A program made the position numbers and the translations under genes. Source: an uncultured Opitutaceae bacterium (GTDB taxonomy: Bacteria; Verrucomicrobiota; Verrucomicrobiia; Opitutales; Opitutaceae). From it: a stretch of 64,000 nt of DNA. Below are positions 46,024-57,258 of this stretch, piece after piece. The notes under the pieces were generated by a model, which was not told the DNA's origin, ran no database searches, and saw only the letters and a list, made by a program, of their open reading frames with translations. Position 1 is the stretch's first letter. Each line of letters opens with the position of its first letter. Location of the stretch: the NCBI GenBank assembly GCA_937902925.1, contig CALFNN010000105.1, positions 124,001 through 188,000 of the forward strand, read 5' to 3'.

Positions 46024-47400
46024 TCAATCTTTCGGTTCGTCGCCAGGAGCGGCCTTTTTGCCGCCACGCGGGCCGCCTTTCTTGGACCGGCCGCCGCCTT
46101 CGCCGCGCCCGCCACCGCCCTGCCGGCCGCCGCGTGCGCCGCGATCCGCCCCGCCGTTGAGAATCACTTTCTGGCCGTCCTTCAGCTTGTCGGCGCCGTC
46201 GACCACGATGTTGTCGCCGACCTTCAAGCCGTCGGTCACCGCGACCTTTTCCCCCTCCGTCGCGCCCAGCGTGATCGCTTGCGCGACAGCGGTCTGGTCT
46301 TCGCCGACGAGGTAGACGTAGGCGCCCTGCTGGCCGCGCTCGACCGCGGACGACGGGATCACGGTGGCATCGTGAATCGTGTCGACGAGAAGGCGGACGT
46401 TGACGAATTGATTGGGGAAGAGGCTTTCGTCCTCGTTGGTAAATTCGGCGCGGAGGCGGAACGTGCCCGTCGAAGGATCGATCTGGTTGTCGATCGTGAT
46501 CAATTTGCCGGACGCGAGTTGCCTGGTCTGCGCACGATCGAAGACGTCGGCGGCCAGCTGGTCCCCGCGGTGCAGGTGCTCGGAAATCGTGCCGATGTTG
46601 TCCTCGGGCAGCGTGAACAAGACCGTGATCGGCTTCACCTGGCTGAGCGAGACGATGCCGTTCGAGTCGCCGGGCGTGACGTAGTTGCCGGTGTCGACGG
46701 CGCGCAGGCCGACGCGGCCGTCGAACGGCGCCTTGATGTGGCAATAGGTGAGATTGAGATTCGCGGTGTCGATGGCCGCCTGCGCGGCCTGGACGAGCCC
46801 CTCGAACTGGTTGACCTGCGACTGGGTCGTGTCGACCTGCTGCTTCGCGATCGAATCCTCCTTCGCGAGCGTCTCGTAGCGCGTCAGGTCGAGTTGCGCG
46901 GTGCGGAGCTGCGATTGGGCCTGGCGTTGCTGGGCCTGGGCCTGTTCGAGGGCGTTTTGAAACGGCCGCGGATCGATCACGGCGAGAAGGTCGCCCTGGT
47001 GGACGAACTGGCCTTCTTGAAACGCGATCTGCTGGAGCTGGCCGCTGACCTGCGTGCGAATCGTGGCGGTATGAGCGGGCGTAACCGTGCCGAGGGCGTT
47101 GAGATAAAGGTGAATCTCCCCTTTTTCGGCAGCCTTGACGTTGACGGGCAGGGGGGCGTTCGGGCCGCCGAATCCCCCACGGCCGCCGCCGCGCCGGCCA
47201 CCGCCCCCACCCCCGCCGCCGGCGGGCATCTGCTCGGCTTCGCGATGGTTGATCCACCACACACCCGCGAGCACCGCGACGAGGATTGCGGCAATGATGA
47301 CCGGAGTGCGTCGGCGACGTCGCCGCGGCTCGCGCGAGGACTCGAGGGACGCCCGATCCCCGGGTGATTGCTGTTCCGTCGCAGTTGGCGGCTTGTTCAT
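46024..47400 (-). CDS. RND efflux periplasmic adaptor (membrane fusion protein)
   Basis: A 458-residue adaptor that links the inner-membrane RND pump to the outer-membrane channel. One N-terminal membrane anchor (about 33-50, VIIAAILVAVLAGVWWI) is followed by a Gly/Arg-rich linker. The lipoyl half-motifs are ALGTVTPAHTATIRTQVSGQL and CHIKAPFDGRVGLRAVDTGNYVTPG, with a coiled-coil hairpin between them. Beta-barrel and membrane-proximal domains then run to about 415. The C-terminal 45 residues are again Gly/Arg/Lys-rich. First gene of the operon. Confidence 0.92.
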   Translation of the reverse strand: MNKPPTATEQQSPGDRASLESSREPRRRRRRTPVIIAAILVAVLAGVWWINHREAEQMPAGGGGGGGGRRGGGRGGFGGPNAPLPVNVKAAEKGEIHLYLNALGTVTPAHTATIRTQVSGQLQQIAFQEGQFVHQGDLLAVIDPRPFQNALEQAQAQQRQAQSQLRTAQLDLTRYETLAKEDSIAKQQVDTTQSQVNQFEGLVQAAQAAIDTANLNLTYCHIKAPFDGRVGLRAVDTGNYVTPGDSNGIVSLSQVKPITVLFTLPEDNIGTISEHLHRGDQLAADVFDRAQTRQLASGKLITIDNQIDPSTGTFRLRAEFTNEDESLFPNQFVNVRLLVDTIHDATVIPSSAVERGQQGAYVYLVGEDQTAVAQAITLGATEGEKVAVTDGLKVGDNIVVDGADKLKDGQKVILNGGADRGARGGRQGGGGRGEGGGRSKKGGPRGGKKAAPGDEPKD

Positions 47401-47571
47401 CGCTCGATCGATTGTGTTCGTGAAATTACCTTGAAGGCCCGACTGCCGTCAGACGGAGTTTCGGCGAAAAGGTGACGAAAAGAATCTCTTCGTCGCTCCG
47501 GCACAAGTCGGCGTGAGCTTTGTCCCATGCATGTTCCGGCGATTCACCCGGTGCGACACGGGACCGGCGGT

Positions 47572-47589
47572 CCATGTCTCGGGACATGG
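47572..47589. repeat. Perfect 7-bp hairpin with ATGTCTCG-type core
   Basis: CCATGTC (47572-47578) and GACATGG (47583-47589) flank TCGG. The core is a one-base variant of the palindrome at 30617-30630. It lies in the 231-base gap (47401-47632) between the efflux operon promoter side and the SDR stop. A second small hairpin (GGGG-CAA-CCCC) follows at about 47591-47601. Confidence 0.5.
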
Positions 47590-47632
47590 CGGGGCAACCC
47601 CGGCATGAATAAAATTCCTCCCGGAACGTCCG

Positions 47633-48430
47633 TCACCACGACGGCATCGGGGCCTTCAGGCCGTCCTTGATCCAGAGGAACTGTCCGGTCGCGGCGTCGT
47701 TTTCCGGCCGCAGCAAATCGAGGACAAGATCGGCGGTCTTTTCGGGCGGATCGCCGCCGGAGAGTTCCACCTTCTCGACCCACTTGAGCATGTTGCGGCC
47801 CTCGCCGGTGCGCGAGGCGGCGTCGGCCTTGATCGCGGCGAACATTTCCGTTTTCACTTCGCCGGGGTGGAGGACATTGGCCGTGACGCCGGTGCCGGCG
47901 AGTTCCTGGGCGAGCTGGCGCGTGAAGTGGTTGAGCGCGACCTTGCTGAGCTGGTAGGCGGACGAAACGTGATAGACGGGCGAGAGCGCAGCGGCGGAGC
48001 TGACATTGAGGATCCGGCCCCAGCCCTTCGCGACCATGCCGGCCATAAATGCGCGGCAAACGAGGTAGGGGCCGAGGGCGTTGATGCGGAGCGTCTGCTC
48101 CCAGACTTCGGGCGTTGACTCGGCGATCGGAAGGCATTCGCCGAAAAGACCGGCGCCGTTGAAGAGAATCTGCGGCGGACCGAATCGCGCGCCGACGTCG
48201 GCGGCGAGTGAGTCAACGTCGGCGGCGTTGGCGACATCGCAGGGAAACGCGGCGGCGGTGCCGCCGGCCGCGGCGATCGCCGCCGCGACGTGGGCGAGAC
48301 GATCCGCCCGCCGGCCGACGAGTGCGATGCGGTGGCCGCGGGCGGCGAGCGCGCGGGCGACAGCCTCGCCCACGCCGCTGCCGGCGCCGGTGACGAGGGC
48401 GGTGAGGTTAGCTTTGGGATCGGTGCTCAC
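47633..48430 (-). CDS. Short-chain dehydrogenase/reductase
   Basis: A 265-residue classical SDR. The cofactor motif TGAGSGVG is at about 14-21, NGAG is in ILFNGAGLFGE, and the catalytic Ser-Tyr-Lys is in NVSSAAALSPVYHVSSAYQLSK (YxxxK). HPGEVKTEMF follows as the usual substrate-loop start. An Arg pair after the second strand (VGRRADR) favours NADP(H). The substrate is unknown. It is downstream of the helicase gene on the same strand with about 97 bases between them. Confidence 0.9.
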   Translation of the reverse strand: MSTDPKANLTALVTGAGSGVGEAVARALAARGHRIALVGRRADRLAHVAAAIAAAGGTAAAFPCDVANAADVDSLAADVGARFGPPQILFNGAGLFGECLPIAESTPEVWEQTLRINALGPYLVCRAFMAGMVAKGWGRILNVSSAAALSPVYHVSSAYQLSKVALNHFTRQLAQELAGTGVTANVLHPGEVKTEMFAAIKADAASRTGEGRNMLKWVEKVELSGGDPPEKTADLVLDLLRPENDAATGQFLWIKDGLKAPMPSW

Positions 48431-48526
48431 GAAGGGTTCTTGCAGGAGAAAACGGAAGAAACGGCGGCGATGGCTGGCGTATGCAGTCTCTGTGTGGTCC
48501 GCCGCTTCCTGTAAAACTCCATTTGG

Positions 48527-50908
<2,382 letters not shown>

Positions 50909-50991
50909 GGGAGGCGCCGAGGTGAAACGGGTTTTCGCGGCGAAGCAAACCGGTGTTGTGTGGCGCGGGCGTTTTTGGTGGGCTCGCGCGC

Positions 50992-51447
50992 ATGGACGCT
51001 TCGCCCGCCAGTTCGTTTCTCCCGATCATCCAGGCCGCGGTCACGCCCGTGATCCTGATTTCGGGCATGGGTTTGCTGCTGCTGACCATGACCAACCGGA
51101 TGGGCCGGATCATGGACCGGACGCGCGCCTACGCGGTGCAGATCGAACGAACGGCCCCCGCCGAGCGGGCGAAGCTGGAGCAGATGATGGAAAGCACGTG
51201 GCGCCGGGCAAAGCTCGTGCGGCTGGCGCTGACGTTCGCCACGTCGAGCATGCTGCTGTCGGCGGGGCTGGTGATCGTGATCTTTCTCGGATTTGCGCTA
51301 AACCGCGATTTCGGCGGGTTCATGGTCACGCTGTTCGTCGGCGCGATCCTGCTGTTGATCGCGGCGCTCGGGGCGTTTTTGCGCGACGTGTTTGTGTCGC
51401 TCGCGGCGTTGCGGCTGGAAGTGCAACAGGCGCGCAGCGCCCGGTGA
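50992..51447 (+). CDS. DUF2721 family membrane protein
   Basis: A 151-residue protein from the ATG at 50992 (MDASPASSFLPIIQAAVTPV). Three hydrophobic segments (about 11-32, 72-95 and 103-126) surround a cytoplasmic helix with MGRIMDRTRAYA, the usual DUF2721 signature. Function is unknown. It is divergent from the helicase (about 83 bases between starts) and convergent with the HAD phosphatase, nine bases apart. Confidence 0.8.
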   Translation: MDASPASSFLPIIQAAVTPVILISGMGLLLLTMTNRMGRIMDRTRAYAVQIERTAPAERAKLEQMMESTWRRAKLVRLALTFATSSMLLSAGLVIVIFLGFALNRDFGGFMVTLFVGAILLLIAALGAFLRDVFVSLAALRLEVQQARSAR

Positions 51448-51456
51448 GGGCGGCGG

Positions 51457-52101
51457 TCAGCAGCCGAGTTCCCGGGCGGCGGCGAGGAGGTCGGGGAAAA
51501 CGCGATCGGCGCCGGCGTGGCGCAACTCGTCGGCCGTGTGCGTGCCGGTCGTCACGGCCCAGCAGGGGAAGCCGCCATTGTGGGCGGCCTGGACGTCGTA
51601 GGGCGAATCGCCGAAGAGCAGGGTGGTGGCGGGCGTGGCGCCGAGCAATTTCAGGATGTGCGCGGCGAACTCGGGCTGGGGCTTGAGCCACGGGGTGTCC
51701 TTGGCGCCGACGACGGCCTCGAGCAGCGGCGTGATGCCGAGATGGTCGCAGACGGCGCGCGACGAGCTGCCGAGCTTGTTGGTGAACACACCGAGCTTCG
51801 CGCCGCGGGCATGCAGCGCCGCGAGCAGCGCGCGGGCGCCGGGCATGAGGGCGACGTTCTCCAGCATCGTGCGCTGCCAGAATTCGTGGTAAATCGGGAT
51901 GGCCGCGGCGAGGCGCGCGGGGCCGACGAGCCGCTCGATGGCCACCTCGACGCCGGCGCCGACCGCGCGGCGCACCTGCTCCAGCGTGGGCGGCGGCAGG
52001 CCGAGTTGCGTCATGGTGTGCGTGTGCGCGCGGTGGATGGCGGCAAAGTGATCGATGAGCGTGCCATCGAGGTCGAACAGGAAGGTGGCGTAGGCGGACA
52101 T
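51457..52101 (-). CDS. HAD-family phosphatase, phosphoglycolate phosphatase-like
   Basis: 214 residues from an ATG at 52101. HAD motifs: FLFDLDGTLID (nucleophile and acid Asp), FTNKLGSSS (motif II), LKPQPEFAAHIL (Lys of motif III) and FGDSPYDVQAA (motif IV). The helical cap between the first two motifs fits the Gph/PGP subgroup. It likely clears 2-phosphoglycolate or a similar small phosphate ester; the specificity is inferred. The next gene, on the other strand, begins 90 bases away. Confidence 0.88.
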   Translation of the reverse strand: MSAYATFLFDLDGTLIDHFAAIHRAHTHTMTQLGLPPPTLEQVRRAVGAGVEVAIERLVGPARLAAAIPIYHEFWQRTMLENVALMPGARALLAALHARGAKLGVFTNKLGSSSRAVCDHLGITPLLEAVVGAKDTPWLKPQPEFAAHILKLLGATPATTLLFGDSPYDVQAAHNGGFPCWAVTTGTHTADELRHAGADRVFPDLLAAARELGC

Positions 52102-52190
52102 GGTGGTCGTCACGGCCGGACGCCGCAACGGGTGCAATCCAGTCGAGATTTGGTTTGGCGGCGGGCGGTGTCACGAGTGAAGTGTGCGCA

Positions 52191-53318
52191 ATGCCTGTCA
52201 TTCCCGAAGCATCTGCTGCGCGCGCCTCGGCCACCGCCGCGGGCGATGCGCTGGAGGTGGCGCTGGCCGGGACCTGGCAGATCACCGAGCCGCGACCCTC
52301 GTGGGCCGGGCTGCTTGGCACGCAAACCCCGGCGCGGGTGCGGCTGCGGACCGACGGCGTGGAGAAATGGGACAGCGCGCTGCTGTTGTTTCTCTTCGAG
52401 GTGCAGCAGTGGTGCCGCGGCGCGGGGGCGTATTGCGACACCGAGGCGCTGCCCGAAAAAATCCGGACGCTGCTCGCCCAACTGGCGGCGTCGCACGAGA
52501 CGAGCGTGCCGTTCGACCGGTCGGAGAATTTTTTCACCAGCGTCGGGCTCGCCACGCAGGACACGCTGGTGAAGGCGCGGGAGATTTCCCACTTTGTCGG
52601 CGAGTGTTTCCTGAGCACGGTGCGGCTCGTGCGGAGCCCGCGCAAGTTTCGCTGGCGCGACTGTCTCGACGAGATGCAGCAGTGCGGGGCGATGGCGCTG
52701 CCGATCGTGAGCCTCGTCAGCCTGCTGGTGGGCGTGACGCTCGCCTACACGGGCGCGATCGTGCTGCGGCAGTATGGCGGCGACATCTACATCGCGGACC
52801 TGATCGGCCTGTCGATGGTGCGGGAGATGGGGGCGGTGATGACGGGGGTCGTGCTGGCGGGGCGCACGGGCGCGGCGTTTGCGGCGACGCTCGGCAACAT
52901 GAAGGCGAACGAGGAGATCGACGCGCTCGAGGTGCTGGGCATCCCGGCGGTGCAGTTCCTCGTGCTGCCGCGGCTGCTCGCGCTCGGCGTGATGATGCCG
53001 CTGCTCGCGCTCTACGCCAATGCGCTGGGCATCCTCGGCGGCCTCGCGGTCGCCTACGGGCTGCTGTCGATCCCGCCCACGGCGTTCTGGGTGGAGATGC
53101 TGACAATCGTGGATTTGTCGGACATCACGACCGGCGTGATCAAGGCGGTCGCGTTCGGGCAGATCATCGGGCTGGCGGGCTGTCTGCGCGGGTTGCAGGC
53201 GGACCGCAGCGCGGCCGGCGTGGGCCGGGCGGCGACGTCGGCGGTGGTGACCGCGCTGCTGTTGATGATCGTGGCCGATGCGATCTTCGCGGTGGTGTTC
53301 AACGCGCTGGGCATCTGA
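52191..53318 (+). CDS. mlaE: MlaE-type ABC permease with N-terminal STAS domain
   Basis: A 375-residue lipid-transport permease. Residues about 20-115 form a STAS-like domain (VRLRTDGVEKWDSALLLFLFEV), so the MlaB role is fused in. The MlaE membrane domain follows: GAMALPIVSLVSLLVGVTLAY, SMVREMGAVMTGVVLAGRTGAAFAA, MKANEEIDALEVLGI and FGQIIGLAGCLRGLQA. The ATG at 52191 is chosen. First gene of the lipid-transport operon, five bases before mlaF. It moves phospholipid across the envelope with MlaF and MlaD. Confidence 0.93.
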   Translation: MPVIPEASAARASATAAGDALEVALAGTWQITEPRPSWAGLLGTQTPARVRLRTDGVEKWDSALLLFLFEVQQWCRGAGAYCDTEALPEKIRTLLAQLAASHETSVPFDRSENFFTSVGLATQDTLVKAREISHFVGECFLSTVRLVRSPRKFRWRDCLDEMQQCGAMALPIVSLVSLLVGVTLAYTGAIVLRQYGGDIYIADLIGLSMVREMGAVMTGVVLAGRTGAAFAATLGNMKANEEIDALEVLGIPAVQFLVLPRLLALGVMMPLLALYANALGILGGLAVAYGLLSIPPTAFWVEMLTIVDLSDITTGVIKAVAFGQIIGLAGCLRGLQADRSAAGVGRAATSAVVTALLLMIVADAIFAVVFNALGI

Positions 53319-53322
53319 CCCC

Positions 53323-54102
53323 ATGACCGCCGCTCCCCAATCCCACGGCGCACCGGCCATCGAGGTGACAGGTCTCGAATGCGGCTACGACGGCAAGGTC
53401 GTGCTGAAAAACATCTCGTTCACCGTTCCGCGCGGGGAGATTTTCTTCATCATCGGCGGCTCCGGCTGCGGCAAGAGCACGCTGCTCCGGCACATGGTCG
53501 GGCTGCACACGCCGACGGGTGGCGCGGTGAAGTTCCTCGGGCAATCGTTCACGGACGCGGACACCCGGGCGCGGCGCGAGATGCTGAAGACATTCGGCAT
53601 GCTGTTCCAGGGCGGGGCGCTCTGGACCTCGCTCACGCTGCGCGAAAACGTGGCGCTGCCGCTCGAGGAATACACCACGCTGTCGCGGCGCGAGATCGAG
53701 GAGGTCGCCACGCTCAAGCTCGCGCAGGTCGGGCTCGGCGGCTTCGAGGACTATTATCCGTCGGAGATCAGCGGCGGCATGAAGAAGCGGGCGGGGCTGG
53801 CGCGGGCGCTCGCGCTCGATCCGGCGATCGTGTTTTTCGACGAACCGTCGGCGGGGCTCGATCCGGTGACGTCGCGCAAGCTCGACGAACTGATCGTGCT
53901 GGTCCGCGAGACCTTCGGCACGACGATCGTCGTCGTCTCGCACGAGCTGGCGTCGATTTTCGAGATCGCGGACCGCGTGATCATGCTCGACCGCGCGCAC
54001 CAGGGCATCATCGCCGAGGGCCGGCCGCGGGAGTTGGCGGTGAACAGCCGCGACCCGCGCGTGTCGGAATTTCTCCGGCGGGGCGACCGCGTGACGCAGT
54101 AA
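53323..54102 (+). CDS. mlaF: MlaF-type ABC ATPase
   Basis: A 259-residue ATP-binding subunit. Walker A GGSGCGKST, Q-loop FQGGALWTSLTLREN, signature ISGGMKKR, Walker B IVFFDEPSAGLDPVTS and the switch His in VVVSHELAS are all intact. GMLFQGGALW and the SEISGGMKKRAGLARAL stretch are typical of the Mla/MCE lipid importers. It drives lipid movement between inner and outer membranes together with the neighbouring permease and MCE protein. Confidence 0.95.
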   Translation: MTAAPQSHGAPAIEVTGLECGYDGKVVLKNISFTVPRGEIFFIIGGSGCGKSTLLRHMVGLHTPTGGAVKFLGQSFTDADTRARREMLKTFGMLFQGGALWTSLTLRENVALPLEEYTTLSRREIEEVATLKLAQVGLGGFEDYYPSEISGGMKKRAGLARALALDPAIVFFDEPSAGLDPVTSRKLDELIVLVRETFGTTIVVVSHELASIFEIADRVIMLDRAHQGIIAEGRPRELAVNSRDPRVSEFLRRGDRVTQ

Positions 54103-54148
54103 GTTCTTCCCCCGTGGCGCGCGAACCGCTTAGCTCGAATTTCAAGCC

Positions 54149-55165
54149 GTGAAAACCAAGGTCAGCCCAGCCCTCGTCGGAATGTTCGTGATCGGGGCGT
54201 TCGCGCTGGCGGTCATCGCGCTGCTGACCTTCGGCGGCGTGAGTTTCTTCACGAAGCCGCAGCGGTTCATGGTGTATTTCGACGAGTCGATCCACGGGCT
54301 CGACCTCGGCTCGCCGGTGAAGCTGCGCGGCGTGCGCGTGGGCCGGGTGGTCGGGCTCAACATCCGCTACGACGAGCACACGAACCGCTCGGTGGTCGCG
54401 GTGTTGTGCGAATTCAGCAAGGACATGGTGACGGACCCGGCGGGCGTGACGATCGACGTGGCGAGCCGCGAGGAACTGCAGACGCTGGTCGACCACGGGT
54501 TGCGCGCCCAGCTCGGCGTGCTCGGGCTCGCGACCGGCCTGCTGTTCGTGGAGCTCGATTTCTTCAACCCCAGGGAATACCCGGTCGAGGCGCACGTGGC
54601 GGAGTCGAAATACGTGGCGGTGCCCGCGGTGCCGTCGGCGATCTCGGAATTCCAGGCGAGCGCGAGTGAAATCCTCGCCAACCTGAAGAAGGTGGATTTT
54701 GCCGGGTTGTCGCGCGACCTGGCGGCGCTGATCGCGGACGCGCGGGCGCGGATCGACGGCGTCGACCTCCGCGGCGTGGCCGAGCAGTGGAAGAAGACGG
54801 GCGCGCAGGTCGAGGCGCTGGCGACGTCGCCCGACATCAAGCAGACCTTTGCCAACCTCAACACGGCGCTGGTCGACCTGCACACGGTGCTGGCGCGCCT
54901 CGACAGCGAGGTCGTGCCGGCGGGCCGCGAACTCACGGATGCGCTGGCGCAGGCGAAGGTGGCGATCGCGTCGTTCAACGAGACGGCGACGGCGGCCCGC
55001 GAGTTCATCGCCACGCACAGCGGATTGGGCGACGAAATGGTGAGCACGCTCGAGCAGATCAATGAGGCGGCCGAATCGGTCGGCCGGCTTGCCGACTTCC
55101 TCGAGCGCAATCCAAACGCGCTGCTCACGGGCAAGAAGCGCCCGGCAATGAAACCGGTGCCATGA
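54149..55165 (+). CDS. mlaD: MlaD-type MCE domain protein
   Basis: A 338-residue protein anchored by one N-terminal helix (about 9-30, LVGMFVIGAFALAVIALLTF). The MCE domain follows (about 40-120): RFMVYFDESIHGLDLGSPVKLRGVRVG and LGLATGLLFVELDF. The C-terminal region (about 155-325) is a long helical, coiled-coil-like stretch, longer than in MlaD of enterobacteria and like the tunnel-forming helices of larger MCE proteins. The start of the next gene overlaps its stop (ATGA at 55162). Confidence 0.92.
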   Translation: MKTKVSPALVGMFVIGAFALAVIALLTFGGVSFFTKPQRFMVYFDESIHGLDLGSPVKLRGVRVGRVVGLNIRYDEHTNRSVVAVLCEFSKDMVTDPAGVTIDVASREELQTLVDHGLRAQLGVLGLATGLLFVELDFFNPREYPVEAHVAESKYVAVPAVPSAISEFQASASEILANLKKVDFAGLSRDLAALIADARARIDGVDLRGVAEQWKKTGAQVEALATSPDIKQTFANLNTALVDLHTVLARLDSEVVPAGRELTDALAQAKVAIASFNETATAAREFIATHSGLGDEMVSTLEQINEAAESVGRLADFLERNPNALLTGKKRPAMKPVP

Positions 55166-55824
55166 GCGCGATGAGGGCAACGAAACAATCGACGATGAAA
55201 CCGGGAAGAAATCCGAACCGGGCAATGCTGGTCGCGGCGCTGGGCTGGCTGGCGTTTGCGGGCTGCAACGTCCTGCCGGAGGCGCAGCCGGACCCGACGC
55301 GGTTCTACGTGCTCTCGACGCCGGACGCGACGCCCCGGGCGATGCCGGCGGGCAAGGCGCCGGCGATCCACCTGCGGCCGGTGGAGCTGGCGAGCTACAT
55401 CAAGTCGAAGCCGATGATCGTGCGCCGCGGCGACAACGAGATCGAGTTCCGCGAATATGCGCGCTGGGGCGAGCCGCTCGAGCTGGGCATCGGCCGCGTG
55501 CTGCGGGAGGAACTGCTCGCGCGCGGGGCCGCGGGCGCGGTGCTGGCGCCGGGACTGCGGGCGTTCAACGTCGCCTACGATTACGAACTGACCGTGCGCG
55601 TGCTGGCCTGCGAGGGCGTGGCCGACGGCAGCGTGCTGTTCCGGGCGGTGTGGGAACTTTCGACGACCGGCACGACGCCGCACATCGTGACGCATGGCGA
55701 CTATCAGCCGGCCGACCTGAAGTGGAACCCGAAGGACGAGGCGACGCTTGCCGCGCGGCTCAGCGACGCGGTCGCCGGCCTCGCGACGGACATCGCGGCA
55801 GGTCTGGCGAAGGCGCGCGGGTAG
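55162..55824 (+). CDS. ABC-type transport auxiliary lipoprotein (PqiC-like)
   Basis: A 220-residue lipoprotein overlapping mlaD by four bases. After MKPGRNPNRAMLVAALGWLAF the lipobox Cys occurs in FAGC. The body has FYVLSTPD, IHLRPVELASYIKSKPMIVRRGDNEIEFREYARWGEPLE and VWELSTTG, the pattern of the PqiC/ABC_trans_aux family, which partners MCE systems at the outer membrane. There is no MlaC gene in this operon, so this lipoprotein may take over the outer-membrane end of the pathway. Confidence 0.85.
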   Translation: MSAMRATKQSTMKPGRNPNRAMLVAALGWLAFAGCNVLPEAQPDPTRFYVLSTPDATPRAMPAGKAPAIHLRPVELASYIKSKPMIVRRGDNEIEFREYARWGEPLELGIGRVLREELLARGAAGAVLAPGLRAFNVAYDYELTVRVLACEGVADGSVLFRAVWELSTTGTTPHIVTHGDYQPADLKWNPKDEATLAARLSDAVAGLATDIAAGLAKARG

Positions 55825-55918
55825 GGGTGACTCACCGCACCGGCCGGGGAATGAGGATCGCCCGTGGCCGGCCCGTGAGGTGGAAGATTCGCACTGCGGC
55901 CCGCCCGGCGCGCGGGCC

Positions 55919-57142
55919 CTACCGCAATGCCGCGCCGATGCGGGCGAGGGCGGCCTCGACGTTCTCGCGGGAGTTGAAGGCGCTGATCCGCACGTGACCC
56001 TCGCCGCATTTGCCGAAACCGGCGCCGGGCGTGCAGACGACCTGGGCCTGGCTCAACAGGAGGTCGAAGAATTCCCACGAGTCGCGTCCCGTGTTGATCC
56101 AGAGGTAGGGTGCGTTGTCGCCGCCGATGCAGCTGAAGCCCCAGCTCTGCACGGCCTCGCGGATGAGCTTCGCGTTGCCGAGGTAGAAATCGATCAGCGC
56201 CTTCGTCTGCTGCCTGCCCGCGTCGGTGTAGATCGCGGCGGCGGCTTTCTGGATGGGGTAGGCGACGCCGTTGAATTTCGTCGTGTGGCGGCGGTTCCAG
56301 AGCGCGTGGAGCGGATGGGCCTGGCCCGCGGCGTCGTAGGCGACGACCGTCTTGGGCACGACCGTGTAGGCGCAGCGCGTGCCGGTGAACCCGGCGGTCT
56401 TGGAAAAACTGCGGAACTCGATCGCGACGTCGCGCGCGCCCTCGATCTCGTAGATCGAGTGCGGAATCTGCGGGTCGCGGATATACGCCTCGTAGGCGGA
56501 GTCGAAGAGGATGACGGCCTGATTTTGCTTCGCATAGGCGACCCAGGCGGCGAGCTGCGCCTTGGTGGCGACGGCGCCGGTGGGATTGTTGGGGAAGCAG
56601 AGATAGATGAGGTCGGTCGCGACCGTGGGGATCGCGGGCACGTAGCCGTTGGCGGGGGTGCTGTCGAGGTAGGTGACGCCGGCGTAGCGGCCGTCAGCGT
56701 TCGGGCCGGTGCGGCCGGCCATGACATTGGTGTCGATGTAGACGGGATAGACGGGGTCGGGGATCGCGAGGCGGATGTCGGTCGCGAAGATTTCCTGGAT
56801 GTTGCCGCAGTCGCACTTCGCGCCGTCGGACACGAAAATCTCGTCGGCCTCGATCTTGCAGCCGCGCGCGGCGTAATCATGTTGCGCGATCGCTTCCCGG
56901 AGAAACGCGTAGCCCTGCTCGGGGCCGTAGCCCTTGAAGGTGGCGCGCCGCGCCATCTCGTCCGTGGCGGCGTGCAGGGCCTCGACACACGCGGGCGGCA
57001 ACGGCTCGGTGACGTCGCCGATGCCGAGGCGGATGACGGGCTTCGCGGGATGGGCCGAGACGTAGGCGTTCACGCGCTTGGCGATGTCGCTGAAGAGATA
57101 GGAGGCCTTCAGCTTGGTATAGTGCTCGTTGATGCGGATCAT
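55919..57142 (-). CDS. dapL: LL-diaminopimelate aminotransferase
   Basis: A 407-residue fold-type I PLP enzyme that converts tetrahydrodipicolinate directly to LL-diaminopimelate for lysine and peptidoglycan. Signatures: [18 protein letters not shown] at the N-terminus, [53 protein letters not shown] and the PLP lysine in [15 protein letters not shown]. The DapL route is typical of Chlamydiae, Verrucomicrobia, plants and cyanobacteria. It is divergent from the PanC-like gene, 116 bases between starts. Confidence 0.95.
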   Translation of the reverse strand: MIRINEHYTKLKASYLFSDIAKRVNAYVSAHPAKPVIRLGIGDVTEPLPPACVEALHAATDEMARRATFKGYGPEQGYAFLREAIAQHDYAARGCKIEADEIFVSDGAKCDCGNIQEIFATDIRLAIPDPVYPVYIDTNVMAGRTGPNADGRYAGVTYLDSTPANGYVPAIPTVATDLIYLCFPNNPTGAVATKAQLAAWVAYAKQNQAVILFDSAYEAYIRDPQIPHSIYEIEGARDVAIEFRSFSKTAGFTGTRCAYTVVPKTVVAYDAAGQAHPLHALWNRRHTTKFNGVAYPIQKAAAAIYTDAGRQQTKALIDFYLGNAKLIREAVQSWGFSCIGGDNAPYLWINTGRDSWEFFDLLLSQAQVVCTPGAGFGKCGEGHVRISAFNSRENVEAALARIGAALR

Positions 57143-57258
57143 GGGAGGTGGAAAATACTATGGGCGGAACTACGCCCGCGGGCGGGCGAAAAACTTGAAC
57201 AAACCGGTCGCGTGGGGTTTGTTCAAGCCCGGACGATTTCCCCGTCCGGCTGCGCCTG

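Noticed and set aside
43036-47367. A 1443-codon open frame on the plus strand opposite the adaptor and first RND permease.
   Set aside because: It is the antisense shadow of strong RND genes in GC-rich DNA. Its translation is low-complexity Arg/Asp/Val-rich with no domain, whereas the minus strand has complete RND motifs.
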